Below, one piece after another: positions 32,843 through 42,213 of a DNA stretch of 64,000 bases; the stretch's first letter is position 1, and each line of letters opens with the position of its first letter. The stretch covers positions 1-64,000 of the forward strand of contig JAGRPL010000010.1 in NCBI GenBank assembly GCA_019449595.1. The letters run 5' to 3'. Made by a program: the position numbers and the translations under genes. Origin of the DNA: Rhodoferax sp. (lineage in GTDB: Bacteria > Pseudomonadota > Gammaproteobacteria > Burkholderiales > Burkholderiaceae_C). The notes beneath the pieces were generated by a model that was not told the origin of the DNA, searched no databases, and saw only the letters and a program-made list of their open reading frames with translations.

Positions 32843-33670
32843 ATGTCACTCGCGGGCAAGACCCTGTTCATCACCGGCGCCTCGCGCGGCATTGGCCTGG
32901 CCATTGCCAAACGGGCGGCAGCCGACGGCGCCAACATCGTCATCCTGGCCAAGACCAAGGACCCCAACCCCAAGCTGCCCGGCACCATCTACAGCGCCGC
33001 GGCCGAGATTGAAGCGGCCGGTGGCAAGGCCTTGCCGCTGGCGGTGGACATCCGTGACGACGCGGCCGTGTTCGCCGCCGTGGAGCAGGCGGTGCAGACC
33101 TTTGGCGGCATCGACATCCTGGTCAACAACGCCAGCGCCATCAGCCTGACCAACACCGAAGCCACGCCCATGAAGCGCTTCGACCTGATGAACGGCATCA
33201 ACGCCCGTGGCACCTACCTGTGCACGGCAGCCTGCCTGCCGGAGCTCAAGAAATCGGCCGCTGCCGGGCGCAATCCGCAGGTGCTGACGCTGTCGCCGCC
33301 CTTGTCCATGAAGACGCACTGGTTTGCGCCGCACACCGCCTACACCATGGCCAAGTACGGCATGAGCATGTGCACCCTGGGCCATGCCGGTGAGTTCAAG
33401 AAGTTCGGTATTGCCGTCAACAGCCTGTGGCCGCGCACGGCGATTGCCACGGCCGCCATGCAGATGATCCCTGGCGTGGATCTGGCGCTGTGCCGCACGC
33501 CCGAGATCATGGCCGACGCCGCCTACTGCGTCCTCACCCAGACGCAGTTCGACACCGGCAACTTCCACATCGACGACACCGTGCTGGCCGCCCACGGCGT
33601 GACCGATCTGGACCGCTATGCGGTCACGCCCGGCAACACGCAATTCCTGCCCGACTTTTTTGTGGACTGA
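32843..33670 (+). CDS. SDR family oxidoreductase (HSDL2-like)
   Basis: MSLAGKTLFITGASRGIGLAIAKRAAADGANIVILAKTKDPNPKLPGTIYSAAAEIEAAGGKALPLAVDIRD; start 32843 avoids the repeat. Confidence 0.92.
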   Translation: MSLAGKTLFITGASRGIGLAIAKRAAADGANIVILAKTKDPNPKLPGTIYSAAAEIEAAGGKALPLAVDIRDDAAVFAAVEQAVQTFGGIDILVNNASAISLTNTEATPMKRFDLMNGINARGTYLCTAACLPELKKSAAAGRNPQVLTLSPPLSMKTHWFAPHTAYTMAKYGMSMCTLGHAGEFKKFGIAVNSLWPRTAIATAAMQMIPGVDLALCRTPEIMADAAYCVLTQTQFDTGNFHIDDTVLAAHGVTDLDRYAVTPGNTQFLPDFFVD

Positions 33671-33673
33671 GCC

Positions 33674-34414
33674 GTGCTGATCACTCTGGTTCTCATTGCC
33701 GGCATCTGGGCCGGCCTGCAAAATTCCCTGGCCGGCGGAGGCTCGTTCATCACCCTGCCGGTGCTGATGCTCTCGGGCATGTCCCCGCTGGCGGCCAACA
33801 TCACCTCTACCGTGGCCCTGTTCCCGGGGCAGGTCACATCCGGTCTGGCCGGGCGCAAGCTGGTGTCGGGCGCGGGGCGGCTGCCGTTCTGGGCACTGTT
33901 TGTGGTCAGCATCCTGGGCGGCGGCGTGGGCGGCCTGCTGCTGCTGAAAACGCCATCGACCGTCTTCGCGCTCCTGGTGCCTTGGCTGGTGCTGTTTGCG
34001 ACCGTGGTCTTTGCCTGGGGCAGCTTCTGGCGCAAATCCGGCGAAGCGGCCGTGCACCTGGGGCCAGTGGGTGCCGCGCTGGCCCAGTTCCTGATTGCGG
34101 TCTATGGCGGCTACTTTGGCGGCGGCATCGGGTTTCTGATGATGGCGGCACTCACCATGGCCGGCTTGCCGACCCGCAACGCCGGGGCCACCAAGAATGC
34201 GCTGGCCGGCGTCATGAACGCCTCGGCCGTGTTGTTGTTCGTCACCTCGCCGCAGGTGCACTGGTACCAGGCGCTGGTGCTGGGTGCTGGCGCCATTGGC
34301 GGCGGCCTGCTGGGTGCGTGGGCCCTGCACCGGATCAACGAGCGGGTGCTGCGCATCGTGATCGTGGGCATCGGCATCTGCCTGACCGTCGGCCTGTTCC
34401 TCAAGCCGGTGTGA
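33674..34414 (+). CDS. TauE/SafE family sulfite exporter-like permease
   Basis: LQNSLAGGGSFITLPVLMLSGMSPLAANITSTVALFPGQVTS...YGGYFGGGIGFLMMAAL. Confidence 0.92.
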   Translation: MLITLVLIAGIWAGLQNSLAGGGSFITLPVLMLSGMSPLAANITSTVALFPGQVTSGLAGRKLVSGAGRLPFWALFVVSILGGGVGGLLLLKTPSTVFALLVPWLVLFATVVFAWGSFWRKSGEAAVHLGPVGAALAQFLIAVYGGYFGGGIGFLMMAALTMAGLPTRNAGATKNALAGVMNASAVLLFVTSPQVHWYQALVLGAGAIGGGLLGAWALHRINERVLRIVIVGIGICLTVGLFLKPV

Positions 34415-34443
34415 ACCGGGTTCAGGCCGCGGCATATTTATAC

Positions 34444-34461
34444 AAAGCAACCGCTTGCTTT
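34444..34461 (+). promoter_or_regulatory. candidate TetR operator, perfect 7-bp inverted repeat
   Basis: AAAGCAA-CCGC-TTGCTTT with AT-rich flanks (TTTATA...AATAAA), 29 bp upstream of the TetR start. Confidence 0.65.
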
Positions 34462-34489
34462 AAATAAAAAAATTTGGTATGGTCGGGGC

Positions 34490-35149
34490 ATGAAGCCCGA
34501 CCCAGCACAACCCGCTACCGAATCCACGGCCAAACGCCCGCGGGGGCGCCCCCGCAAGACGGTGGATGAACGCGACGGCGGCAACCGCCGCCAGGCCTTG
34601 CTGACGGCGGCCGCGCACCTGTTTCGCCGCAAGGGCTTCGATGCCACCACCACGCGCGACATTGCCGCCGCGGCAGACATGCAAAGCGGCTCCCCCTTCT
34701 ACCACTTCAAGAGCAAGGACGCGCTCCTGTACGCCGTGATGGAGGAGGGCATGCACTCGGCACTGGCCCGTCAGCGCGCCGCCGTGCAGCAGCCCGGCCA
34801 CGCCCGGCTGGCCCCGGCCGAACAGCTGCGCACGCTGGTGGCGGCGCATTTCGAGGTGCTGCTGGGGCCGGGCAGCGATTTCGTGCCGGTGATGCTGTAC
34901 GAGTCGCGCTCGCTGCAGCCGCGCCAGCGCAAGTCGCTGGCCAAGCTGATTGCCGAATACGAATCCCTGTGGATGCCGGTGCTCAATGCCCTGCATGCCA
35001 GCGGCCAGTTGCGGGCCCCGGTCGGGTTGGCGCGTCTGCTGATCCTGGGGGCACTGAACTGGTCGGTGCAATGGTTTGATCCCAAGAAGGGCGCGTCGCT
35101 GCAAGACCTGACCGACGCCGCCATGGCCTTGTTTTTGAAGGAGTCCTGA
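34490..35149 (+). CDS. TetR/AcrR family regulator
   Basis: RRQALLTAAAHLFRRKGFDATTTRDIAAAADMQSGSPFYHFKSKDALLYAVMEEGM. Confidence 0.93.
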   Translation: MKPDPAQPATESTAKRPRGRPRKTVDERDGGNRRQALLTAAAHLFRRKGFDATTTRDIAAAADMQSGSPFYHFKSKDALLYAVMEEGMHSALARQRAAVQQPGHARLAPAEQLRTLVAAHFEVLLGPGSDFVPVMLYESRSLQPRQRKSLAKLIAEYESLWMPVLNALHASGQLRAPVGLARLLILGALNWSVQWFDPKKGASLQDLTDAAMALFLKES

Positions 35150-36033
35150 TGCAATACGGTTCTGTTTTCGCCCCCAATCTGTTTGCGGGCAAGGTGGCGG
35201 TGGTGACGGGCGGCGGGTCCGGCATCGGCCGCTGCGTGGCCCATGAGCTGGCGGCGCTGGGCGCCCAGGTGGCGCTGGTCGGGCGCAAGCTAGAGAAGCT
35301 GCAGAAGGTGGCCGACGAGATCACCGCAGACGGTGGCACGGTGAGTTTCCAGGTCTGTGACATCCGCGAGGAAGAGTCCGTCAAGCAAACCGTGGCGGCC
35401 ATTCTGGCGCAGCATGGCCGCATTGACGCGCTGGTGAACAACGCCGGCGGCCAGTTCATGACGCCGCTGGAAGCCATCAGCGCCAAGGGCTGGCAGGCGG
35501 TGGTCAACACCAACCTGACCGGCGGCTTCCTGATGGCGCGCGAGTGCTACCTGCAGGCCATGAACAAGACGGGCGGCAGCATCGTGAACATCGTGGCCGA
35601 CATGTGGGGCTCCATGCCCGGCATGGGCCACAGCGGCGCGGCACGTGCGGGCATGGTCAGCTTTACCGAGACCGCCGCGGTGGAGTGGGCGGGCAAAGGC
35701 GTGCGTGTCAATGCCGTGGCACCGGGCTACATTGCGTCGAGCGGCATGGACAACTACCCGGTAGAGGCCGGCCCGATGATCCGCGAGATAGCCAAGACCA
35801 TTCCCGCCGGGCGCTTTGGCACCGAATCGGAAACCGCAGCGGGCATTGTGTTCTTGCTCAGCCCCGCCGCGTCGTTTATCAGCGGCACCACCTTGCGCAT
35901 CGACGGTGCGCGCCCGCAGGCCCGCAGCGGCTACCCCATGCGCGTGCCCGACGCCACGGTGCAGGCACGCGATGCGGTCAAGGCTTTCAACGGCTTTCAC
36001 CGCGCCATCGTTCCCAAGGTGTTCCAGGTCTGA
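35149..36033 (+). CDS. SDR family oxidoreductase (2,4-dienoyl-CoA reductase-like)
   Basis: FAGKVAVVTGGGSGIGRCVAHELAALGAQVALVGRKLEKL; TGATG overlap with TetR. Confidence 0.92.
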   Translation: MQYGSVFAPNLFAGKVAVVTGGGSGIGRCVAHELAALGAQVALVGRKLEKLQKVADEITADGGTVSFQVCDIREEESVKQTVAAILAQHGRIDALVNNAGGQFMTPLEAISAKGWQAVVNTNLTGGFLMARECYLQAMNKTGGSIVNIVADMWGSMPGMGHSGAARAGMVSFTETAAVEWAGKGVRVNAVAPGYIASSGMDNYPVEAGPMIREIAKTIPAGRFGTESETAAGIVFLLSPAASFISGTTLRIDGARPQARSGYPMRVPDATVQARDAVKAFNGFHRAIVPKVFQV

Positions 36034-36075
36034 GCCAGCTGAGCCCCCCTCCATTGCATTGAAAAGGAAATCCGC

Positions 36076-37251
36076 ATGTCCATGACCGATATTGGCGACG
36101 AAGACATCGCCCTGGTGGAAGACGCTGCACGCAAATTCATCCAGACCGAAGTCGCCCCCCACCTCGAATCCTGGGAGGAAGCCGGTGTGTTCCCGCGCAC
36201 CCTGTACCAGCGCGCCGCCGACATGGGCTGGCTGGCCATGGGTTTCCCGGAGGCGTTGGGCGGCACACCCAGCCCCTGGAAACTGCGCAATGCGCTGACC
36301 ATGACGCTGGCCCGCACGGGCGGCAGCGGTGGCCTGATGGCCAGCCTGTTCAGTCACAACATCGGCCTGCCGCCGGTGATGCGCCACGGCTCGCCGGAAC
36401 TGCAGCGCGAGGTGATCCCCGACGTGCTGGCGGGCAAGAAGATTTCTGCCCTGGCCATCTCCGAGCCCGGCGGCGGCACCGACGTATCGGCGCTCAAGAC
36501 CACGGCGCGGCGTGAAGGCGACGAATATGTGGTCGATGGCGAGAAGATCTTCATCACCTCCGGCACCCGTGCCGACTGGTACACCGTGGCGGTGCGCACT
36601 GACCTGCAGAACAAGGGGCCCATGGGCATCTCCATGCTCATGGTCCCTGGCGACGCGGTGGGGCTGGAACGCACGCCGCTCAAGAAGATGGGCTGGCTGT
36701 GTTCCGACACGGCCCAGCTGCGCTTCGACGGTGTGCGCGTGCCGGCGCGCTACCTGGTGGGCGAAGAGGGGGCGGGCTTCAAGATGATCCTCACCAACTT
36801 CAATGGCGAGCGCCTGTCCATGGCCGCGCTGGCGCTGGGCTTCTCGGAGGCTTGCTACGACGAGGCCCTGAGCTGGGCGCAGCAGCGCAAGACCTTTGGC
36901 ACAGCCATCATCGACCACCAGGTCATCCGCCACAAGCTGATGGACATGAAGATGCGCATCGAATCCACCCGGGCCTGGCTCCACAGCGTGTCGGCCCGTG
37001 CCGATGCCGGCGACCGTGGCGACAAGACCGCCAAGGGCGCCGAGTGGGTGGCGCAGGTGTGCCTGCTGAAGAACCACGCCACGCAGACCATGCAGTTCTG
37101 CGCTGACCAGGGCGTGCAGATCCTGGGTGGCATGGGCTTCATGCGGGGTACCAAGTGCGAGCGCATCTACCGCGAGGTTAAGGTCATGACCATCGGTGGC
37201 GGCACCGAGGAAATCATGAAGGAGTTGGCCTCCCGCCAGCTGGGTCTGTAA
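36076..37251 (+). CDS. acyl-CoA dehydrogenase
   Basis: FSHNIGLPPVMRHGSPELQREVIPDVLAGKKISALAISEPGGGTDVSALKTTARREGDEYVVDGEKIFITSG...YREVKVMTIGGGTEEIM. Confidence 0.95.
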   Translation: MSMTDIGDEDIALVEDAARKFIQTEVAPHLESWEEAGVFPRTLYQRAADMGWLAMGFPEALGGTPSPWKLRNALTMTLARTGGSGGLMASLFSHNIGLPPVMRHGSPELQREVIPDVLAGKKISALAISEPGGGTDVSALKTTARREGDEYVVDGEKIFITSGTRADWYTVAVRTDLQNKGPMGISMLMVPGDAVGLERTPLKKMGWLCSDTAQLRFDGVRVPARYLVGEEGAGFKMILTNFNGERLSMAALALGFSEACYDEALSWAQQRKTFGTAIIDHQVIRHKLMDMKMRIESTRAWLHSVSARADAGDRGDKTAKGAEWVAQVCLLKNHATQTMQFCADQGVQILGGMGFMRGTKCERIYREVKVMTIGGGTEEIMKELASRQLGL

Positions 37252-37260
37252 GATCGCGGC

Positions 37261-37755
37261 ATGGCCCATTCCAAATCCAGCGCCCCGGCGGCGCCCATCG
37301 TCTTCGAACCCGAGTTCATCCAGAACCTGGCCCGCATCTTTGAGAAATCCATCGTCTTCAATACCGTGCTGGGCCTGAAGATCGACTCCATCGCCCCGGA
37401 GCGGGTGGTGGCCCACATTGCCATGAAACCCGAGCTGGTGGGCCATTACAGCTTCAACCGGCTGCACGGCGGCGTCATCAGCGCGGGGCTGGACGCCATG
37501 GGCGGGCTGGCCGTCATGGCCGCCATCGGTGCCCGCCACATGGACGAGGCGCCGATGCAGCGCCTGCACCGCTTCTCCAAGCTGGGCACCATCGATCTGC
37601 GGATCGATTACCTGCGTCCTGGCATCGGGGAGCGTTTCGAGTTGCGCGCCGAGGTGATGCGCCTGGGCTCGCGGGTGGCATCCACCCGCATGGAGTTCCT
37701 GGGGGCCGATGGCAAGCTGCTGTCGACCGGATCCGGCGCCTACATCGTCTCCTGA
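37261..37755 (+). CDS. PaaI-type thioesterase family protein
   Basis: HYSFNRLHGGVISAGLDAMGGLAVMAAIGARH...IDLRIDYLRPG hotdog motif. Confidence 0.88.
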   Translation: MAHSKSSAPAAPIVFEPEFIQNLARIFEKSIVFNTVLGLKIDSIAPERVVAHIAMKPELVGHYSFNRLHGGVISAGLDAMGGLAVMAAIGARHMDEAPMQRLHRFSKLGTIDLRIDYLRPGIGERFELRAEVMRLGSRVASTRMEFLGADGKLLSTGSGAYIVS

Positions 37756-37757
37756 GA

Positions 37758-37815
37758 TGCTATCGATTGCATAGCTGTCTGCGCAGTATCTGCGCTGCTT
37801 GGCGGCCGATTTGGC
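37758..37815 (+). repeat. interspersed repeat copy C
   Basis: TGCTATCGATTGCATAGCTGTCTGCGCAG-N18-GCCGATTTGGC, starts 3 bp after a stop codon. Confidence 0.8.
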
Positions 37816-37817
37816 AC

Positions 37818-37845
37818 AAAAAAGCCACCTTGCGGTGGCTTTTTT
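37818..37845. terminator. bidirectional Rho-independent terminator between convergent genes
   Basis: AAAAAAGCCACC-TTGC-GGTGGCTTTTTT. Confidence 0.92.
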
Positions 37846-37859
37846 GCCATGGGGCCCGC

Positions 37860-39056
37860 TTACTTCTTGGCGGCCTTGCCGGCGGGTGCCTTTACATCGT
37901 CGCCAAAGTATTCGGAGACCGGTTTCCACTTGCCGTCCTGAATCTGCGACAGCCGTGCGGCGTCGCTGCCCAGGTGGCGGGTGGGTGAGAACGACTGCGC
38001 CGGGCTGCCGAAGATATCGGGCGCGATGGACAGGGTGTCCATGACCTTGATGAAGCTCTCGGTTGTCAGGTTCTTGCCGGCCTTGTTGGCTGCGTTGGCA
38101 AAGTTGGTGATGATCTGGTAGCCGTAGACCGAGAACACGGCGGGATCCTCGTTGAACTTGGTCTTGTACTTGTTGGACCAGAAGCGGATCGGTTGCGACG
38201 CGTCATCCGTGTAGGGATTCTGCGAGGTCATGGCGGCGTAGAAGCCGTCCATGGCCTTGCCGCCGAGCTTGTGGATCAGGTCGGTGTAGGCCGCGCTGGA
38301 GCCCAGGAAGACAGGGTTGTAGCCCATCTTGCGGGCGGTGCCGATGGCGCCAATGGTTTCGCGGATGATGGTTCCCAGCACCACCATGTCGCAGTTGGCG
38401 GCCTGCAGCTTCTGGATCTGCGAGGAGAAGTCGGTTGCGCCGCGCTTGTAGGACGTCTTCTCGGCGTAGGTCATGTTGAGGGTCTTCAGCCCGGCTTCGC
38501 CGCCCTTGAGCACTTCCAGCCCGAAGTCGTCGTCCTGGTACAGGGTGCAGACCTTCTTGAGGCCTTTTTCCTTCACCAGCTTGGGCGTCGCATAGCGAAT
38601 CTGGTCATAGTAGGCGCCGGCAAACGAGTATTTGAGCTTGTGAAAGGGCTCGTACATTTCCCGCGCCGCCGACAGCGGCATGAAGTTGATGACGTTCTTC
38701 TCGAACTGCACCGGCATGGCGGCCATGTTGTGCGCCGTGCCGATGTGGCCGACCATCATGAAGATCTTGTCCTGGTTGACCAGCTTCTGCGCGGCCAGTA
38801 CGGCTTTCTTGGGGTCGTAGCCCGAGTCTTCCACCAGCAGACGGATCTTGCGGCCGTTGATGCCACCCTGCTCGTTGAGCTCGTCCACGGCCAGCATCAT
38901 GCCGTTGCGGGCCTGCTTGCCGTAGCCCGCCAGGGGGCCGGACAGGTCCTGGATGGACCCCAGGAGGATTTCATCCTTGCTGACGCCTTGCTGGGCACTG
39001 GCCGCGGTGGCCGTCAGTGCCAGCGCGGCGAGGGTGATAGCGGTGTGCAGTTTCAT
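37860..39056 (-). CDS. branched-chain amino acid-type ABC transporter substrate-binding protein
   Basis: MKLHTAITLAALALTATAASAQQGVSKDEILLGSIQDLSGPLAGYGKQARNGMMLAVDELNEQGGINGRKIRLLVEDSGYDPKKAV. Confidence 0.95.
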   Translation of the reverse strand: MKLHTAITLAALALTATAASAQQGVSKDEILLGSIQDLSGPLAGYGKQARNGMMLAVDELNEQGGINGRKIRLLVEDSGYDPKKAVLAAQKLVNQDKIFMMVGHIGTAHNMAAMPVQFEKNVINFMPLSAAREMYEPFHKLKYSFAGAYYDQIRYATPKLVKEKGLKKVCTLYQDDDFGLEVLKGGEAGLKTLNMTYAEKTSYKRGATDFSSQIQKLQAANCDMVVLGTIIRETIGAIGTARKMGYNPVFLGSSAAYTDLIHKLGGKAMDGFYAAMTSQNPYTDDASQPIRFWSNKYKTKFNEDPAVFSVYGYQIITNFANAANKAGKNLTTESFIKVMDTLSIAPDIFGSPAQSFSPTRHLGSDAARLSQIQDGKWKPVSEYFGDDVKAPAGKAAKK

Positions 39057-39082
39057 CGTCCGTCTCCTTTATGAAAATAATC

Positions 39083-39105
39083 GCAAGGACCGGCGGGGTC
39101 CTTGC
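39083..39105 (-). promoter_or_regulatory. strong hairpin between tandem substrate-binding-protein genes
   Basis: GCAAGGACC-GGCGG-GGTCCTTGC, 9-bp perfect stem; on the transcribed (minus) strand followed by GATTATTTTC, only weakly U-rich. Confidence 0.6.
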
Positions 39106-39168
39106 CCGGGGTGCTCCGTATGGTGCCGCAACGGCGCGGTTTTGTCATGTCCCGCCGCTGGTGGCCGT

Positions 39169-40329
39169 TCAGTAGGTGTAGTCCATCACCACCGCCCAGC
39201 GCCCGTCCTTGATCTGCGACAGGCGCGATTCATCGCTGCCCAGGCGGCGGGTGGGCGTGAACTTCAGGGGTGGGCTGCCAAAGATGTCGGCCGGAATCCG
39301 GATGGTTTCCATGGCGCGGATGAACTTGCTGGTGGTGGGGCGGTCACCCGCGTCCCGCATGGCCTTGGCAAAGATGTTGATGGTGTTGTAGCCGAACACC
39401 GACATGTTGGAAGGGTCCTCGTTGAACCGGGTCTTGTACTTGTTGGCCCACAGGCGCGCCGCCGGGGTGCCCGAGTCCACGTAGGGAATCTGCGCCGTCA
39501 TGGTGGCGTACAGGCCCTCGACGATCTTGCCGCCCAGCTTGGGGATCAGCTCGGAGTAGGCCGCGCTGCTGGCCAGGAAGACCGGATTGAACCCGGACTT
39601 GCGCGACTCGCCAATGACGCCCACGGTCTCGCGGATGATGGTGCCCAGCACCACCAGCTCACACCCGGCCGCTCGCATCTTGGCGACCTGCGAGGAGAAG
39701 TCGGTGGCGCCGCGCTTGAAGGTGGTCTTTTCCGTCAGCGCCATGCGCTGGTTCTTCAGGCTGTCTTCCGTGCCGTTCAGGATTTCCACGCCGAACTCGT
39801 CGTCCTGGGTGACCGTGCAGACCTTGGTGGCACCGGTCTGGCGCACCAGCTTGGGCAGAGCGGTGCGGATCTGCTCGTAGTAGGTCGAGTTGATGGCGAA
39901 CTTCAGGCGGTGGAACGGCTCGTACATCTCGCGCGCCGCGGTCAGGGGGAAGAAGTTGATGACTTCCTTCTCGAACTGGATGGGCATGGCCGCCATGTTC
40001 TGCGCCGTGCCGATGTGGCCGACCATCATGAAGATCTTGTCCTGGTTGACCAGCTTCTGCGCGGCCAGCACGGCCTTCTTGGGGTCGTAGCCTGCGTCCT
40101 CCACCAGCAGCTTGATCTTGCGGCCATTGATGCCGCCCTGCTCGTTGACTTCCTCGATGGCCATCTGCATGCCGTTGCGTGCCTGCTTGCCGTAGCCGGC
40201 CAGCGGGCCGGACAGGTCCTGGATGGAACCCAGCAGGATTTCGTTCTTGCTGATGCCCTGCTGTTGGGCCGATGCCAGGGTGGCGCTGGTGGCCAGAACG
40301 GCCAGCGCGATAAGGTGCTTGGTTTGCAT
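39169..40329 (-). CDS. branched-chain amino acid-type ABC transporter substrate-binding protein (paralog of 37860-39056)
   Basis: MQTKHLIALAVLATSATLASAQQQGISKNEILLGSIQDLSGPLAGYGKQARNGMQMAIEEVNEQGGINGRKIKLLVEDAGYDPKKAV. Confidence 0.95.
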   Translation of the reverse strand: MQTKHLIALAVLATSATLASAQQQGISKNEILLGSIQDLSGPLAGYGKQARNGMQMAIEEVNEQGGINGRKIKLLVEDAGYDPKKAVLAAQKLVNQDKIFMMVGHIGTAQNMAAMPIQFEKEVINFFPLTAAREMYEPFHRLKFAINSTYYEQIRTALPKLVRQTGATKVCTVTQDDEFGVEILNGTEDSLKNQRMALTEKTTFKRGATDFSSQVAKMRAAGCELVVLGTIIRETVGVIGESRKSGFNPVFLASSAAYSELIPKLGGKIVEGLYATMTAQIPYVDSGTPAARLWANKYKTRFNEDPSNMSVFGYNTINIFAKAMRDAGDRPTTSKFIRAMETIRIPADIFGSPPLKFTPTRRLGSDESRLSQIKDGRWAVVMDYTY

Positions 40330-40351
40330 GGTGTGGGAATGGACTTTCGTG

Positions 40352-42208
40352 TTACAGGTACATCGCGTCGATTTGCGCGGCGTACTTCTTTTCGACCAGC
40401 TTGCGTTTGAGCTTCATCGTGGGAGTCAGCTCTTCATCTTCCGCTGTCAGCTGGTTCTCCAGCAGGAAGAATTTCTTGATCTGTTCGACGCGGGCGAACT
40501 TCTTGTTGACGCGGTCCAGCTCGCCCTGGATGAGCGCCTGCACCTCGGGCGCGCGGGTCAGGCTGGCGTAGTTGCTGAAGGGCACATCGGCATCCTGGGC
40601 AAACTTCTCCACGTTCTCCTGGTCGATCATGATGATCACGGTCAGGTAGGCGCGCTTGTCGCCAATGACCACGGCGTCGGTGATGTACGGCGAGAACTTC
40701 AGGTCGTTCTCCAGCTCGCTGGGCGTGATGTTCTTGCCGCCGGCCGTGATGATGATGTCCTTCATGCGGTCGGTGATGCGGTAGTAGCCGTCCTCGTCCA
40801 CCACGCCCACGTCCCCGGTGTGCAGCCAGCCCTGCGCGTCAATGGCTTCGGCGGTTTTTTCCGGCAGGTTCAGGTAGCCGGCAAACACGTTCTTGCCGCG
40901 CACCAGCAGCTCCCCCGTGGCGGGGTCCAGCCGGACCTCGTTGAAGCCGGCCGCCGGGCCGATGGAGCCCGGCTTCATCTTGCTGGCGGGCACGCCGGTG
41001 GAGGCGCCGCAGGTCTCGGTCATGCCCCAGACCTCCAGCATGGGTACGCCCAGTGCCAGGTACCAGCGCACCAGATCGGGTGAAATGGGCGCCGCACCGG
41101 TGACCAGAAAGCGGGCGCGGTGGATGCCGATGAGCTTGCGCACATTGTTGAGCACCAGCCACTGGGCCAGCCGGAACTGCAGCTTGAGCCCGCTGCCCAC
41201 CGGCTGCCCGGCCAGCACGCGGTCGGCAATGGTGGTGCCCACGCCAATGCCCCAGGCATAGGCCGCCTGCTGGATGAAGCCGGCTTCCTTCAGCGCGATC
41301 ATCACACCGGAGTAGAACTTTTCCCACACCCGGGGCACCGCCGTGAAGACGGTGGGCGCAATCTCCCGCACGTTCTCGGGAATGGTCTCGGGGTTCTCCA
41401 CGAAGTTGAGCATGGCGCCGGTGTACAGGGCGAAATATTCGCCGCCCATGCGCTCGGCAATGTGGCACAGGGGCAGGAAGCACATGCGCTCGTCGTGGTC
41501 GTCCTGCGCCACCAGCGTGTTGAAACCGCGCACGGTGTAGACCAGCCCGGCGTGCAGGTGCATGGCTCCCTTGGGCTTGCCGGTGGTGCCCGAGGTGTAG
41601 ACCAGGATGGCCAGGTCTTCGGGCCGGCAGGCGTCCACGCGCTGCTGCAGTTCCTGGGGGTGTTCGGCCAGGTAGGCCCGGCCGAGGGTGCGCAGGGCTT
41701 CCAGACTCATGACGCCGGGCTCGTCGAGGTCGCGCAGGCCCTCCATGTCGAACACCACGATCTGGCGCAGCCCGGGCAGCTGGCTGCGCACCTCCAGGGC
41801 CTTGTCCAGCTGCTCGTCGTCTTCCACGAACAGCACCGTGGTGCGGGAATCGTCGCACAGGTACTGCACCTGCGGCGGGGCGTCGGTCGGGTAGATGCCG
41901 TTGGCCACGCCGCCGCAGGACAGCACGGCCAGATCGGTCCAGACCCACTCGACCACGGTGTTGGCCAGAATGGATGCGCACTCGCCCCGGGCAAAGCCCA
42001 GGCTCAGCAGGCCGCCGGCGATTTCACGCACAGCCTCGGCGGTCTGGTTCCAGGTCCAGCTGCGCCACAGGCCCAGGTGCTTCTGGCGCATCCAGACCTT
42101 GGGGCCGCGCTGGGCCACGGCGTTCCAGAAAATGGCCGGAATGGTTTCGCCCGGCATCACGATGTCGTGGCAGGGCTGGATGTTGCTGGTGTCCCAGAGT
42201 CCGCTCAT
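40352..42208 (-). CDS. long-chain acyl-CoA synthetase / AMP-binding ligase
   Basis: LAILVYTSGTTGKPKGAMHLHAGLVYTV...LHTGDVGVVDEDGYYRITDRMKDIIITAGGKNITPSELEN. Confidence 0.95.
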   Translation of the reverse strand: MSGLWDTSNIQPCHDIVMPGETIPAIFWNAVAQRGPKVWMRQKHLGLWRSWTWNQTAEAVREIAGGLLSLGFARGECASILANTVVEWVWTDLAVLSCGGVANGIYPTDAPPQVQYLCDDSRTTVLFVEDDEQLDKALEVRSQLPGLRQIVVFDMEGLRDLDEPGVMSLEALRTLGRAYLAEHPQELQQRVDACRPEDLAILVYTSGTTGKPKGAMHLHAGLVYTVRGFNTLVAQDDHDERMCFLPLCHIAERMGGEYFALYTGAMLNFVENPETIPENVREIAPTVFTAVPRVWEKFYSGVMIALKEAGFIQQAAYAWGIGVGTTIADRVLAGQPVGSGLKLQFRLAQWLVLNNVRKLIGIHRARFLVTGAAPISPDLVRWYLALGVPMLEVWGMTETCGASTGVPASKMKPGSIGPAAGFNEVRLDPATGELLVRGKNVFAGYLNLPEKTAEAIDAQGWLHTGDVGVVDEDGYYRITDRMKDIIITAGGKNITPSELENDLKFSPYITDAVVIGDKRAYLTVIIMIDQENVEKFAQDADVPFSNYASLTRAPEVQALIQGELDRVNKKFARVEQIKKFFLLENQLTAEDEELTPTMKLKRKLVEKKYAAQIDAMYL

Positions 42209-42213
42209 CTGTG

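Noticed and set aside
35290-37929. 879-aa minus-strand ORF
   Set aside because: Antisense shadow of the SDR, acyl-CoA dehydrogenase and thioesterase genes.
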